Shown here one piece after another: positions 1 to 8,673 of a stretch of 64,000 nt of DNA. Below the pieces are notes generated by a model. The model did no database searches and had not been told where the DNA came from. It saw only the letters and a program-made list of their open reading frames with translations. This stretch comes from Amycolatopsis nivea (lineage in GTDB: Bacteria > Actinomycetota > Actinomycetes > Mycobacteriales > Pseudonocardiaceae), in assembly GCF_004522235.1 (NCBI RefSeq), contig NZ_SDLT01000018.1, positions 1 through 64,000 on the forward strand, read 5' to 3'. Every line of letters starts with the position of its first letter. Position 1 is the stretch's first letter. Made by a program: the position numbers and the translations under genes.

Positions 1-1
1 C

Positions 2-463
2 CCTCGTAAGCCCCTGTCCACCGTTCGGGGTGAACCTCAGGTCCGTATCCTCGAACGTTTTGAGACCGACCTGGCGAGTGCTCTCCGTGCGCCAACGCCC
101 GACCTGGGCACCACCATTGACATCTATGTCGACTCGGTGGTGCGGAATATCTCCCGAGCCGGGAACGTCCTCCGCCAGCACATCGCGGAGACCCGTACCG
201 AACTGCAGCCCGAGGACCCGGCGCTCAGCGCCCTCGCGGCCGCCCAGCGGCTGCTGCTCGACGCCGCCTCCGGCCACGTCGGCGAGGTTCGACGATCCGA
301 CCCCATCACCGCCCTCTCGCTTGTCGCTCGCACTGTGCTCGGAGCCTGCGTGCAACGCGCCCTCGCGGGAAGCGGTTCGCCCGACGGGCTGTCATGGGAC
401 CGGTGGCGTGACGAGATCGCTGACATGACCATCGGTTATCTGACCAGGCCAACGTCCGCATGA
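2..463 (+). CDS. TetR-family regulator, C-terminal part (cut by window edge)
   Basis: The frame is already open at base 2 and runs to a TGA at 461-463, so only the C-terminal ~153 residues are in view. The helical, Ala/Leu/Arg-rich sequence (IDIYVDSVVRNISRAGN near the start, then long amphipathic helices) reads like the ligand-binding half of an AcrR/TetR repressor. The DNA-binding helix-turn-helix would lie to the left of the window. A cation-efflux gene remnant follows on the same strand. Family assignment is by overall look only, because the diagnostic N-terminus is missing; another all-helical regulator is possible. Confidence 0.55.
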   Translation, partial: PRKPLSTVRGEPQVRILERFETDLASALRAPTPDLGTTIDIYVDSVVRNISRAGNVLRQHIAETRTELQPEDPALSALAAAQRLLLDAASGHVGEVRRSDPITALSLVARTVLGACVQRALAGSGSPDGLSWDRWRDEIADMTIGYLTRPTSA

Positions 464-599
464 GCAGGTAACGCCCCGCACGGCCTGGCCGCGAGGGCGA
501 GCCGCGAGATGCCGTTACGACAATGTCGGCCAGTCTCGGCCCGGATACGCGACACTCGACCTCACTGGAGCCACCGCACGAGCCGTTCCTGGTGTCCTT

Positions 600-790
600 G
601 ACGCATCCCAGCTCCGGATGCGCCTGATGCGGTCACCATCGACGGCACGCTGACCGTCGACCGCGCCCACCAGCTTGCCCACGACGCCGACACGCCTCCT
701 GCACGAAGTCCCCCGCCTCGACCTTCGGCAGGGTGGGACCAACGCCCGCCGTCCGTCGTGGAAGTCGCGACAGCTGCACGGCACCATCAG
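600..790 (+). pseudogene. Decayed C-terminal fragment of a cation diffusion facilitator (CDF) transporter
   Basis: From base 632 the plus strand reads VTIDGTLTVDRAHQLAHDA, which matches the cytoplasmic C-terminal domain of CDF zinc/cobalt efflux proteins (the stretch around the conserved AHxIAHxxE). After a frame change it continues as LLHEVPRL, the next conserved piece of the same domain. No start codon, membrane domain or intact frame remains. It appears to be the tail of a metal-efflux gene broken by at least one frameshift and a large deletion. Seen: the peptide match. Inferred: the gene family. Confidence 0.45.
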
Positions 791-1432
791 GATATTGGCC
801 GAAATGGCCGGTAAGCGATGAATCTACGGCAGGGAGCCGGGTTGTCGCGGCCGATCTCACATGACTGGAGAATATTGCGGACATCGAACATGCGCGTCCC
901 CGGTTTCACCTATTCGCAGGTCAGCGCGGTGACATACGCCGAATTGCCCACTCTGCAGATGTGCAAGCTGAACGCGATGCCAGCAGGTGCGGCTTCCGTC
1001 CGAGCCCGCGAACAACTGACAGGTCTGTCGATCTGCACCCGGACCGAAGAAGCTCAGCGGGGATGATGCATATCGTTCACATCAACGATGCGACCGAATC
1101 CGAACGGCTGCATGGGCGGTAGGCACGCAACGGGCTGGCACCGGCTACAAAGGACGAATCCGATCAAGTCCCGACCGCGCAGTAGGTTCTGCCATCCCGG
1201 AAATGCCCAGAGTGCGGCAATGCCGTCTGCCCGAGCAGTCCGCCAGCCTGAACGACATGCAGAGGCTCCCCGATGAACGCCATCGCCGCTGTTCGCAAAC
1301 GGGCAGTGCCTTCAAGGTGCGCCGGATCCGAGGAACCGATGACGCGCACGACCTTTTCCGACTATTGCGGGCTTTTCCTCGTTTCCCTCGCACCGCGCAG
1401 AGTGCCGCCCGCACACCCCGGTGACGAGCTGC
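791..1432. other. Gene-poor stretch, nothing recognised
   Basis: No frame here has actinomycete codon bias together with a credible start and ribosome site. Short frames at 818-1066 and 1088-1276 give low-complexity Arg-rich peptides typical of noncoding high-GC DNA. It is probably decayed sequence continuing from the CDF remnant. Confidence 0.5.
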
Positions 1433-2311
1433 TCAACGGAAGTAGTGGCCCTTGTCGATGTCCTCGATCAGCCCTGGCTCTACCGGTCGCCAGCCGAGCA
1501 GCTCACGGGTCAGCGCGGCAGAGGCTGGCTGGTCGATCGAGAGAAGCCCGCCGAGGAAACCGAAGTCCTCGGCCGGAGCGGACGCCGTCGGCAGGCTCAG
1601 GTGACGGCCGATCGCCTCAGCGATGTCGTGGATCGGGACGCCCTCGTCGCCGACCGCGTGCAGCATGGACCCGGCCGGAGCCTGCTCGACAGCCAGCCGG
1701 TACACCCGCGCGGCATCCTTCACGTGCACCGCCGGCCAGCGGTTGGACCCGTCGCCCACATAACCGGAAACACCCTTCTCCCGTGCGATGTCGACCAAGC
1801 GGCCGATGAAGCCGTGATCGCCCTCGCCGTGCACCGATCGGGGCAGGCCCACCACCGACGAGCGCACCCCGCGCTGCGCCAACGCCAGCGTCAAAGCCGC
1901 GTTCGCCGCACGCGCCGCCGCGGGCGAGTCAGCGGGCGGCTGATCCCTCTCTGTCGCCACTTGACCCGGCACCGCGGGCGTACCGGCGGTGACGACCAGA
2001 GGCTTGCCGGTCCCCTCCAGGGCGGCACCCATCGTCTCGATCGCCCGCGCGTCCGCAGCGATCGACTCCTCGAACTGACCGAAGTCGTGGACGAACGCCA
2101 GATGGACGACTCCGTCGGATTCGACTGCGCCCGTCCGCAAGACGTCCAGATCGTCCAGGGAGCCGCGAAGCACCTCGGCACCGGCCTTGGCAAGGGAGGC
2201 AGCCGACGACTCCGACCTGGCGAGCCCGACAACCTGATGGCCCGCACCCAAAAGCTCGGGGACGACCGCCGACCCGACCCAGCCTGACGCGCCCGTCACG
2301 AATACCCGCAT
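1433..2311 (-). CDS. NAD(P)-dependent epimerase/dehydratase (atypical SDR)
   Basis: The 292-residue protein starts MRVFVTGASGWVGSAV, the TGxxGxxG Rossmann motif of extended/atypical short-chain dehydrogenases, and a VVHLAF strand-4 motif follows near residue 70. The canonical YxxxK catalytic pair is not evident. This fits the atypical SDR group (NmrA/epimerase-like, often annotated as SDR family oxidoreductase) rather than a classical sugar epimerase. The mid-region PRSVHGEGDHGFI and the C-terminal LGWRP motif are typical of this group. It stands alone, with long noncoding flanks on both sides. Substrate unknown. Confidence 0.85.
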   Translation of the reverse strand: MRVFVTGASGWVGSAVVPELLGAGHQVVGLARSESSAASLAKAGAEVLRGSLDDLDVLRTGAVESDGVVHLAFVHDFGQFEESIAADARAIETMGAALEGTGKPLVVTAGTPAVPGQVATERDQPPADSPAAARAANAALTLALAQRGVRSSVVGLPRSVHGEGDHGFIGRLVDIAREKGVSGYVGDGSNRWPAVHVKDAARVYRLAVEQAPAGSMLHAVGDEGVPIHDIAEAIGRHLSLPTASAPAEDFGFLGGLLSIDQPASAALTRELLGWRPVEPGLIEDIDKGHYFR

Positions 2312-2974
2312 GAGAATCCTCCACCACCGTGATGCGACTTGCTCCCATCACCGTAACAGGCGACGACACCAAGTGTCATCACCTCGATCGGATGAGGCGG
2401 CGGCACGCGCCGGACGAACCCTGGTACGCCGCCGCGCGGGCGAAAAGTCCTTTGTGGAACAAGTGGCCTCAACCGGATTTCCGTCCTTTTCGGCCCCATC
2501 CGACGCCAGCCGGCCAGGCATGACCGGACCGGCGATGATCAGCGGTCTCGTGCAACCCGTTTGCCAGAAGCCATTGAGCGATGACGTATCGCGCGCATCG
2601 TCGCCGGTCAACCCGCTGATCGCCCGATACGTGACCCCGGAGGCCGGGCGGCCAAGCCTGGATCGCGCATGAAACCCGGGACGGCGGGCAGGTCGAGTCG
2701 TTGCGGATGCGGGATTCACGGTCCGCGGCTCAACCGTGGATCCGGCCGCGCGTCGCGACCGAGCGGACAAGAAGATCGACAGCGCAGAAGACGCCTGAGG
2801 ATCCGATGCATGATGGCCGCAGTTTTCCCAGGCTCCCTGACCCCGGGGTATTTCCGCCGCCTGCGCGACTGGTGAAGCCGGAGCCGATGCCGAGTATTCC
2901 CACCGGCCGCCAGCGCTCTAATCCCCAGACACTGCCGGATGCCAGCCGTCCGATCCCGCCCTGCGCCCGGCCGA
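2312..2974. other. Intergenic, nothing recognised
   Basis: About 660 bases between two minus-strand genes. Short frames exist on both strands, but their peptides are Arg/Pro/Ser-rich and match no domain I know. The minus-strand part next to 2311 should carry the promoter of the SDR gene; I could not pick a clear -35/-10. Confidence 0.4.
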
Positions 2975-3592
2975 TTACTGCGAGCGCAGGAGCAGATGGA
3001 TCATCTGGATGGCCGTGGCGGGGTCGGGGTTGAGGTCAGGGTCGCCCCCGTGGTGGAGAAATCTCTCGCCGATGACGACGATCCCCTCTGCCAGCGATTC
3101 CGCGGGAGCGGGCGGGCGATAGGCACCGGTTTCCTCCTCCTCGGCGATCACGGCCGTGAGCACCTGAACGAATCGGCGACGGACACGACTGGAAGGCAAG
3201 GTGAGCAACCGCAGACCGGCGTCCCCCTCGTTGCACAGGAGCGCTCTGATCGCAGACGCCGCGGCGATCAACTCGATGAAGCTCGCGACGCCGCGCTCGA
3301 TGCGCTCGATTCCGGCACCGGCGGTGCGTTCCTCGAGACGAGCCGCAATGGCGTCGAACTCGGAGATCAGAATGTCCGCCAGCAGTCGCTCACGGTCCCC
3401 GGTCCACCGGTACAGGGTTGCCCGCCCGATCCCGAGTTCGGTGGCCAGGGCGGCCATGTCGAGGCGGTCGCCCCGCCTGAAGTGGTCGCGCGCGACTTCG
3501 AACGCACGCGCCGGCGTCACGCGAGGTGCACGGAGTCCGGACGAGTGCAGATACGCGAGCGACGTTCCGGCGGCCGAAGGTTCCACGGACAT
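2975..3592 (-). CDS. TetR-family regulator, QsdR-like
   Basis: This 205-residue protein has the N-terminal helix-turn-helix LDMAALATELGIGRATLYRW (about residues 43-62), preceded by VTPARAFEVARDHFRRGDR. The layout is typical of the QsdR subgroup of TetR regulators, whose founding member controls a lactonase pathway in Rhodococcus. The C-terminal half is helical and ends IQMIHLLLRSQ. It is divergent from the exported serine hydrolase at 3717. Repeats containing GTGAGAC lie in the 124-base gap, so it probably controls itself and the hydrolase-glucosidase pair. Ligand unknown. Confidence 0.85.
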   Translation of the reverse strand: MSVEPSAAGTSLAYLHSSGLRAPRVTPARAFEVARDHFRRGDRLDMAALATELGIGRATLYRWTGDRERLLADILISEFDAIAARLEERTAGAGIERIERGVASFIELIAAASAIRALLCNEGDAGLRLLTLPSSRVRRRFVQVLTAVIAEEEETGAYRPPAPAESLAEGIVVIGERFLHHGGDPDLNPDPATAIQMIHLLLRSQ

Positions 3593-3606
3593 GATACTAC
3601 CAGCGA

Positions 3607-3640
3607 CTCACTGTGAGACACATTGCCAACAACGTCTCAC
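3607..3640. promoter_or_regulatory. Candidate operator for the QsdR-like regulator
   Basis: CTCACTGTGAG (3607-3617) is an exact palindrome around one central base. The arm GTGAGAC (3613-3619) is repeated inverted as GTCTCAC at 3634-3640. Position between two divergent starts and the symmetry suggest TetR binding; this is inference. Confidence 0.4.
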
Positions 3641-3716
3641 GGCGGTTACCCTCTCCTCGCTCCGACCAGAAGGCCGAGTTCGAGCGAATTGCCGCAGCGC
3701 AAAGGAGCGCGACGTC

Positions 3717-5090
3717 ATGGGAGACAGGAAGTTTCTGCGGACGATGCTGAGCTGCGTGCTGACGCTTGGCTTTATGAACGCACTAGCGGCCGCACCGTCT
3801 GCCGCCGCGACCGGCTCGACGGCCAAGCCGTGCGCATTGCCGAGCAGCGGGGGCTTCGAATCCGCATCTCCCGCACAAGAGGCTCTGGACCCCGCTGCCG
3901 TGCGAAAGGCAGTCGCCTATGCCGCCACCCACCTTCGCCTCTCGGTCCAGGTCTTCCGCAACAACTGCCGCGTCGGCACCGGACCGCTTGATCCGATCAC
4001 GGAGGAGGTGCCGTGGAACGTATGGAGTTCGACCAAAAGCGTCGTTTCCATGCTGACAGGGATCGCGATCGGCCAAGGCCGGCTCGGTCTCGACGACCCG
4101 ATCGGCAAGCATCTGCCGACCGGCGCCGGGTGGGGCGACGCGGCGCATCGCGCCATCACGGTCCGCCAACTGCTGGACGAAAGCTCTGGGCTCAAGCAGT
4201 CGATCTTCGCTGAGACCGCGACCGCGGGCACCGATGAGAACGTCGCGCAGGAGGCCTTGGCCCAGCCGCTGACACACCGCCCGGGCACTCGCTTCGCCTA
4301 CGGCCAACGCGACCCCGATCTGCTGGCCTATGTCGTCCAGCGTGCTGTCGGCGAGGACCTCCAGGAATTCGCGCAACGAAATCTTTTCGCCCCGATCGGG
4401 ATTCCCAGGTCCAGCTACTTCTGGTTGCGAGACCGTGCAGGCAACACCTACGGCTACGCCTTCTTGTTCATCCCTCCCCTGCAATACGCGAAGCTCGGCC
4501 TGCTCATGCAGAACGACGGCGCCTGGAACGGCCATCAGGTGGTACCGGCGGACTACGTGCACCACGCCGGGAAGCCGTCATCGACCAATGGCTGTTACGG
4601 CTTCTTGTTTTGGACCAACGCCGGCACGCCGTGCGCCAGCGGGCCTGAAGTCACCACGCGCACCATGCTTCCGAGCGCCCCGCGCGACACCTACCTGATG
4701 ATCGGCGCGTTCCACCAGAACAATTTCGTCATTCCGAGTCTGAAGATGACCGTCAGCTGGACCGGGTTCCTCGGCGACACCACTCCCGACATCGGCGGCT
4801 TGACCAGTGGCAGCCCCAACGTCTCGGACCTCTACTACACCTTTTTCCGGATCCTGATGCGCGGCGTCCGCGACAAGCAGGTACCAGACCCGGGGCCGTA
4901 CACGCTGCCGTCGACGACATTCGACCCCGACGGCGCGAACGATCTCGACCCGAGCGTGCTGCTCACAGATGCCTTGCCGAACTCGACCTGCAACCTGCTC
5001 TTCTGCGACGGAACCATCCCGCAGCGGGGCGCTGCGCTCAATGCCGAGTCGGTCATCCGCACCGTCCTGACGCTGGCCCGGCGGCAGTGA
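3717..5090 (+). CDS. Exported serine hydrolase, beta-lactamase/class C penicillin-binding fold
   Basis: The start is ATG 3717, 9 bases after AAAGGAG (3701-3707); the frame is open further upstream, but that part overlaps the divergent regulator. The first ~33 residues form a Sec signal (Arg/Lys, hydrophobic core, APSAAA cleavage region). The mature part has SSTKS, the SxxK nucleophile motif of the class C beta-lactamase/esterase family, followed by GRLGLDDPIGKHLP and a DESSGL block typical of that family. The usual YxN motif is replaced by YGQ near RFAYGQRDPDLLAYVV. At 457 residues it is somewhat long. The stop overlaps the upstream in-frame GTG of the glucosidase gene, so the two are probably co-transcribed. 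Likely an esterase or amidohydrolase outside the cell; substrate unknown. Confidence 0.85.
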   Translation: MGDRKFLRTMLSCVLTLGFMNALAAAPSAAATGSTAKPCALPSSGGFESASPAQEALDPAAVRKAVAYAATHLRLSVQVFRNNCRVGTGPLDPITEEVPWNVWSSTKSVVSMLTGIAIGQGRLGLDDPIGKHLPTGAGWGDAAHRAITVRQLLDESSGLKQSIFAETATAGTDENVAQEALAQPLTHRPGTRFAYGQRDPDLLAYVVQRAVGEDLQEFAQRNLFAPIGIPRSSYFWLRDRAGNTYGYAFLFIPPLQYAKLGLLMQNDGAWNGHQVVPADYVHHAGKPSSTNGCYGFLFWTNAGTPCASGPEVTTRTMLPSAPRDTYLMIGAFHQNNFVIPSLKMTVSWTGFLGDTTPDIGGLTSGSPNVSDLYYTFFRILMRGVRDKQVPDPGPYTLPSTTFDPDGANDLDPSVLLTDALPNSTCNLLFCDGTIPQRGAALNAESVIRTVLTLARRQ

Positions 5091-5140
5091 CGTCCGAGAT
5101 GCCTGATGCCACCACGAACAGCGTCGACAGAGGAGCCGCG

Positions 5141-6562
5141 ATGGCGATCACGCGCCGAGGATTTCTGACCAGCGCGGGCACCACGACCGCATTCGGCGTC
5201 GCGGGGCTCTGGCTCGGCACGGGAGGCCAGGCGGCGGCCGGAACATCCGGCCTTCTGCCACGGGTGCCACGCGGTTTCCGGTGGGGTGTGGCCGGTCCCG
5301 GATTCCAGGGCGAGGGATACGCACCGGACAGCAACTGGTCCCGCTACGTCTCAGCGAAGACCGCCTCCGTCCAGGATCCTTACCAGAACTCCGTCGACTT
5401 CCGGCACCGATACGCCGAGGACATCCGGACCGCGGCCTCGCTCGGAGTGGACACTTACCGGTTCGGCATCGAGTGGGCTCGCGTCCAGCCCGAGCCCGGA
5501 GTCTGGTCGCCAAGCGCTCTGGCGTACTACGACGACGTGGTAACCCGGATCCGCGCCGCGGGCATGAGACCGATGATCACCCTGTCCCACTTCGTCCACC
5601 CCGGGTGGGTCGTCGACAACGGCGGCTGGGCGGCAGAGCGGACTGTCGTGGACTACGTCGCCTACGCGCGATCCGTCTCCCGCCGCTACCGCGGCATGGG
5701 CGTCACCTGGATTACCTTCAACGAAGTCTTCGCCTATATCCTGCTCGAGCGGAAGAACGGCGGCCTCGACCCGGCGCAGATCCCCGCGGCCACCCGAAAC
5801 TTCGTGGACGCACACCGGCAGGCGTACGACCTGATCCATGAGATAGATCCCGGCGCACAGGTCACCAGCAACAGCGCCTATTTCCCCGCGCTCTACGCGG
5901 CGGCCGACGCCGTCTTCATCGACCAGGTGGCCGACAAGCTCGATTTTTTCGGCCTCGACTTCTACTACGGCGCGGCTGTCAGTGATCTCTCCGCCCAGCA
6001 CCAGGTCACCGACGGGAAGGTATGGGAGATCCGCCCGGAGCCCAAGGACCTTTACTGGGCCTTGCGGTACTACCGCGAGAAGTTTCCCCGGCTGCCGATC
6101 TACGTGGTCGAAAACGGCATGGCCACCGACAACGGATCCCCGCGCAGCGACGGGTACACGCGCTCGGCACATCTCCGCGACCACCTCTACTGGCTGCAAC
6201 GCGCTCTTGCCGAAGATATCCCCGTCATCGGCTACAACTACTGGTCGCTCACCGACAACTACGAATGGGGCTCCTACCGCCCGCGCTTCGGCCTGTACAC
6301 CGTCGACGTGCTCACTGACCCGACGCTTACGCGCAGGCCGACCGACGCCGTTTCGACCTACCGCCGCACGATCGCCAACGGCGGCGTGCCACGCGACTAC
6401 ACCCCCGTCGCCCAGCCCGCGCTCGGCTCGCTGGCGGACCCGCCGGCGAGCCTGCTCGACGGAGTGGCTCAATCTGTACTGCCGTATCAGCCAGAACCTC
6501 GACGAGCCAGCACGGCCCTCTCCGCACCGTTCAGGAGCCCGGCCGGACAACCCGGCTCATGA
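5141..6562 (+). CDS. Tat-exported glycoside hydrolase family 1 (beta-glucosidase-like)
   Basis: Start ATG 5141 is chosen because AGAGGAG (5129-5135) sits just upstream and a twin-arginine signal (ITRRGFLTSAG) follows directly; in-frame GTG 5087 and ATG 5099 would push this signal inwards. GH1 marks: acid/base ITFNE with Glu195, nucleophile YVVENG with Glu324, and the C-terminal GYNYWSLTDNYEWGSYRPRFGLY block that lines the sugar site. Length, 473 residues, is normal for GH1. The first barrel strand is GFRWGVAGPGFQGEG rather than the usual GxATAxxQxEG, so specificity may be unusual. It follows the serine hydrolase with a 50-base gap. A role in deglycosylating and cleaving an external substrate is inferred from pairing only. 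Confidence 0.93.
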   Translation: MAITRRGFLTSAGTTTAFGVAGLWLGTGGQAAAGTSGLLPRVPRGFRWGVAGPGFQGEGYAPDSNWSRYVSAKTASVQDPYQNSVDFRHRYAEDIRTAASLGVDTYRFGIEWARVQPEPGVWSPSALAYYDDVVTRIRAAGMRPMITLSHFVHPGWVVDNGGWAAERTVVDYVAYARSVSRRYRGMGVTWITFNEVFAYILLERKNGGLDPAQIPAATRNFVDAHRQAYDLIHEIDPGAQVTSNSAYFPALYAAADAVFIDQVADKLDFFGLDFYYGAAVSDLSAQHQVTDGKVWEIRPEPKDLYWALRYYREKFPRLPIYVVENGMATDNGSPRSDGYTRSAHLRDHLYWLQRALAEDIPVIGYNYWSLTDNYEWGSYRPRFGLYTVDVLTDPTLTRRPTDAVSTYRRTIANGGVPRDYTPVAQPALGSLADPPASLLDGVAQSVLPYQPEPRRASTALSAPFRSPAGQPGS

Positions 6563-6899
6563 CAGCCGCACACGTCGCGTCGCTCCGGATCCGCGCAACC
6601 TCGCGAAACCCGGATCGGCGGGAGCGATGGCATGGTCAGAATCTCGGAAGGTTCCCGGTTGCTCGTGATCACGGTCGAGGCCTCGCGGTGGCGTTTGACG
6701 CTCAGCTCGTAGAAGTCGTTGGGCTCGGGCGCTTCGAGCCGCGTCCGCCATTGGCATCTCCGGCTCCTCCTCCCTGGTGGCACTTGTGCTCGGTGGCGGA
6801 CGCGGTCGGCACAAACTGTCCGATCAGCCCCGGGATACGGGAGTTCGGGACCAGGAAGATCGTCGGCACCGCCGGCACCGCACTCGCCGATTCGCTTCT
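6563..6899. other. Intergenic, nothing secure
   Basis: No frame with a supported start. A minus-strand reading around 6790-6900 (PAVPTIFLVPNSRIPGLIG) looks protein-like, but it is short, lacks context and I cannot place it. Confidence 0.35.
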
Positions 6900-7275
6900 G
6901 AGGCCGCAATGCCGAGATCGCACGTCTCGCCGATGTCGGAATTGGCGACTCTGTACTGCGACTTCCCCAGGAGGCGGGAACTTCTCGAAGCGCTCTATGC
7001 CGACGGGTTTGCGGCTCTCCGCGCGACCGCCCACACCGGTGACGAGCTGGGTGCCACACTCGCCACCTGGTTACGCCGGCTGTTCGAGTCCTTCCCCGGC
7101 AAGCGTCTCATCGCATCCGAACTACTCGGATTCACCCACCAAGACGGTCCCTTCGTCCGCAACAGTCGCACTCTGGCGCTAGCAGCTGACCACTGCCCAG
7201 GAGGCCCGCGGAGGTCCGGCCGACCTCACCTTCGACATGATCGTCGCCATCGCCGAGCGACCGGAAGCCCCGCAG
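6900..7275 (+). pseudogene. Frameshifted TetR-family regulator
   Basis: Three frames together give a TetR sequence. AEIARLADVGIG (from about 6913) is the first helix of the helix-turn-helix; after a shift ATLYCDFPRRRELLEALYAD continues the HTH (normally GTLYRHFPTRxALLEALY). The same frame carries AWLRRLF-like ligand-domain helices to about 7190. After another shift ADLTFDMIVAIAE (about 7218) is the usual C-terminal helix. The N-terminal arm is missing. At least two indels separate the pieces, so no functional protein can be made. Confidence 0.65.
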
Positions 7276-7605
7276 CCATGCCGGGTGTCCCGTCAGCGGC
7301 ACCGAATGGTCCCGTGTTCCTGGCAAACCGGCTCCGAAGCGGTCCTTCCTCGTGGCAGCCGCCACCGACTGCGAGCAGGAAGCTGCAGCACCTCAGCTCC
7401 GCGCGCAACACAACGAGACGGTCGAGCTGCGACTGTTCGGGACGTCGCTCAGCGCATCCCGGTCCCGGACGGACAGAAGGGTCGAACAGCGGCTCGTCCG
7501 AGGCCTAGACGTGTTCCTGCCCGCTGCAGCCCTGCCGCTCCGCAGAGCTTCGTGCGGCCGGTCGAGTTCCTGCTCCGGCCTCCCGGCGAGGCGAACGGCG
7601 ACGGG
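7276..7605. other. Noncoding tail after the broken regulator
   Basis: Frames here are open but give Arg/Ala/Ser-rich peptides with no domain. The stretch ends at the stop codon of the minus-strand XRE gene. Confidence 0.4.
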
Positions 7606-8526
7606 TCAGAGCGGCCCGGGCTGAGGAGAGCGGCGGGCGGGCTCGGCCGCCTGGGATTGCGTAGCGGCCCAGCTGGCGAGGAGTTTGAGCCGGTCTTCGG
7701 ATTCGGTGCCGGGTTCGGCGGTGTAGGTGATCAGGTCGTGCACGGCCCGGCCCGGCAGGGGCAGGTCGAGGGACTGGAAGGTCAGTTCCAGACGGCCGAC
7801 TTCGGGGTGCTGGAGCCGTTTGATGCCGTCGTGGCGGATCAGGACGTCGTGCGCGGCCCAGAGGCCGCGGAATTCAGGGCTGAGGGTGCACAGTTCGCCG
7901 ATGAGTTCGCGTAACGCGCGGTCGCGGGCCTCCCGCGCGGCCTCGGCACGCAACAAGGCGGCGGTGGCAGCGCAGGCGGCGTCCCAGTCGACGAAGAAGT
8001 CACGTGCACCGAGGTCGAGGAAGATGTAGCGAGCGATGTTCGGACGGCCGCGCTTGTCGACGGTAGCGCTGTCGAACATCGGCGCGAACAGGGCCCGCGC
8101 CAGCGGATTGCCCGCGACGACGTCCGTGCGGCCGTTGCGCACGAACGCCGAAGACATCGTCATGGAGTCGAGCAGCCACCGGACCCGGGGCGGGACCTCG
8201 ACGTCCCGGCGACGCGACGGCGCGCGGGTCGCAGGTCGCGATGACCGGGCCAGGTCGAACAGGTAGGTGCGTTCGTCGTCGTCCAGCCGCAGGGCGTGGG
8301 CGACCGCGTCGAGAACGTCTTCGGACACGCCGCCGATGTGCCCCTTCTCCAGCCGCGTGTACCACTCGGTGCTCACCCCGGCCAGGACGGCGACCTCCTC
8401 CCGCCGCAACCCAGCGACCCGACGACGGGCGCTGGCCGGCAGACCGACCTGATCCGGCGTGATTTTGGCTCGCCGGCTGACAAGGAAGTCCCGGATCTCG
8501 CCGCGATTTCCGGGCTGCTGGTCCAT
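7606..8526 (-). CDS. XRE-family regulator with MmyB-like ligand domain
   Basis: A 306-residue protein from ATG 8526; the frame stays open far upstream across the aldo/keto reductase gene, but that part has no coding character. The N-terminus carries RRRVAGLRREEVAVLAGVS (about residues 33-51) followed by TEWYTRLEKG, the helix-turn-helix of the XRE subgroup that carries a C-terminal MmyB-like domain. The second half (VRNGRTDVVAGNPLARALF, then WDAACAATAALLRAEAA) is the PAS-like MmyB domain, which is known to bind fatty acids in family members. It is divergent from the aldo/keto reductase at 8674, the standard arrangement for local control. Confidence 0.92.
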   Translation of the reverse strand: MDQQPGNRGEIRDFLVSRRAKITPDQVGLPASARRRVAGLRREEVAVLAGVSTEWYTRLEKGHIGGVSEDVLDAVAHALRLDDDERTYLFDLARSSRPATRAPSRRRDVEVPPRVRWLLDSMTMSSAFVRNGRTDVVAGNPLARALFAPMFDSATVDKRGRPNIARYIFLDLGARDFFVDWDAACAATAALLRAEAAREARDRALRELIGELCTLSPEFRGLWAAHDVLIRHDGIKRLQHPEVGRLELTFQSLDLPLPGRAVHDLITYTAEPGTESEDRLKLLASWAATQSQAAEPARRSPQPGPL

Positions 8527-8673
8527 GGCGTCCAGAATAGCTACCGGTCGCGGTGCGAAGGGGGTTGAACTCGTACCCCCCATAAACGCGACCTTCTCCG
8601 ACAGCGGCGATCGGGGTTTCCTGAGGATCGAACGTTCCGGCACAAACCCAAGAACAAGCAACGGAGACAGGAC

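Noticed and set aside
3201..3716. N-terminal extension of the serine hydrolase by 172 codons
   Set aside because: It overlaps the divergent TetR gene antisense, lacks a ribosome site and would bury the signal peptide that starts at 3717.
5351..6550. 399-codon minus-strand frame opposite the GH1 gene
   Set aside because: Shadow of the GH1 gene; Val/Gly/Arg/Asp-rich with no fold signature.
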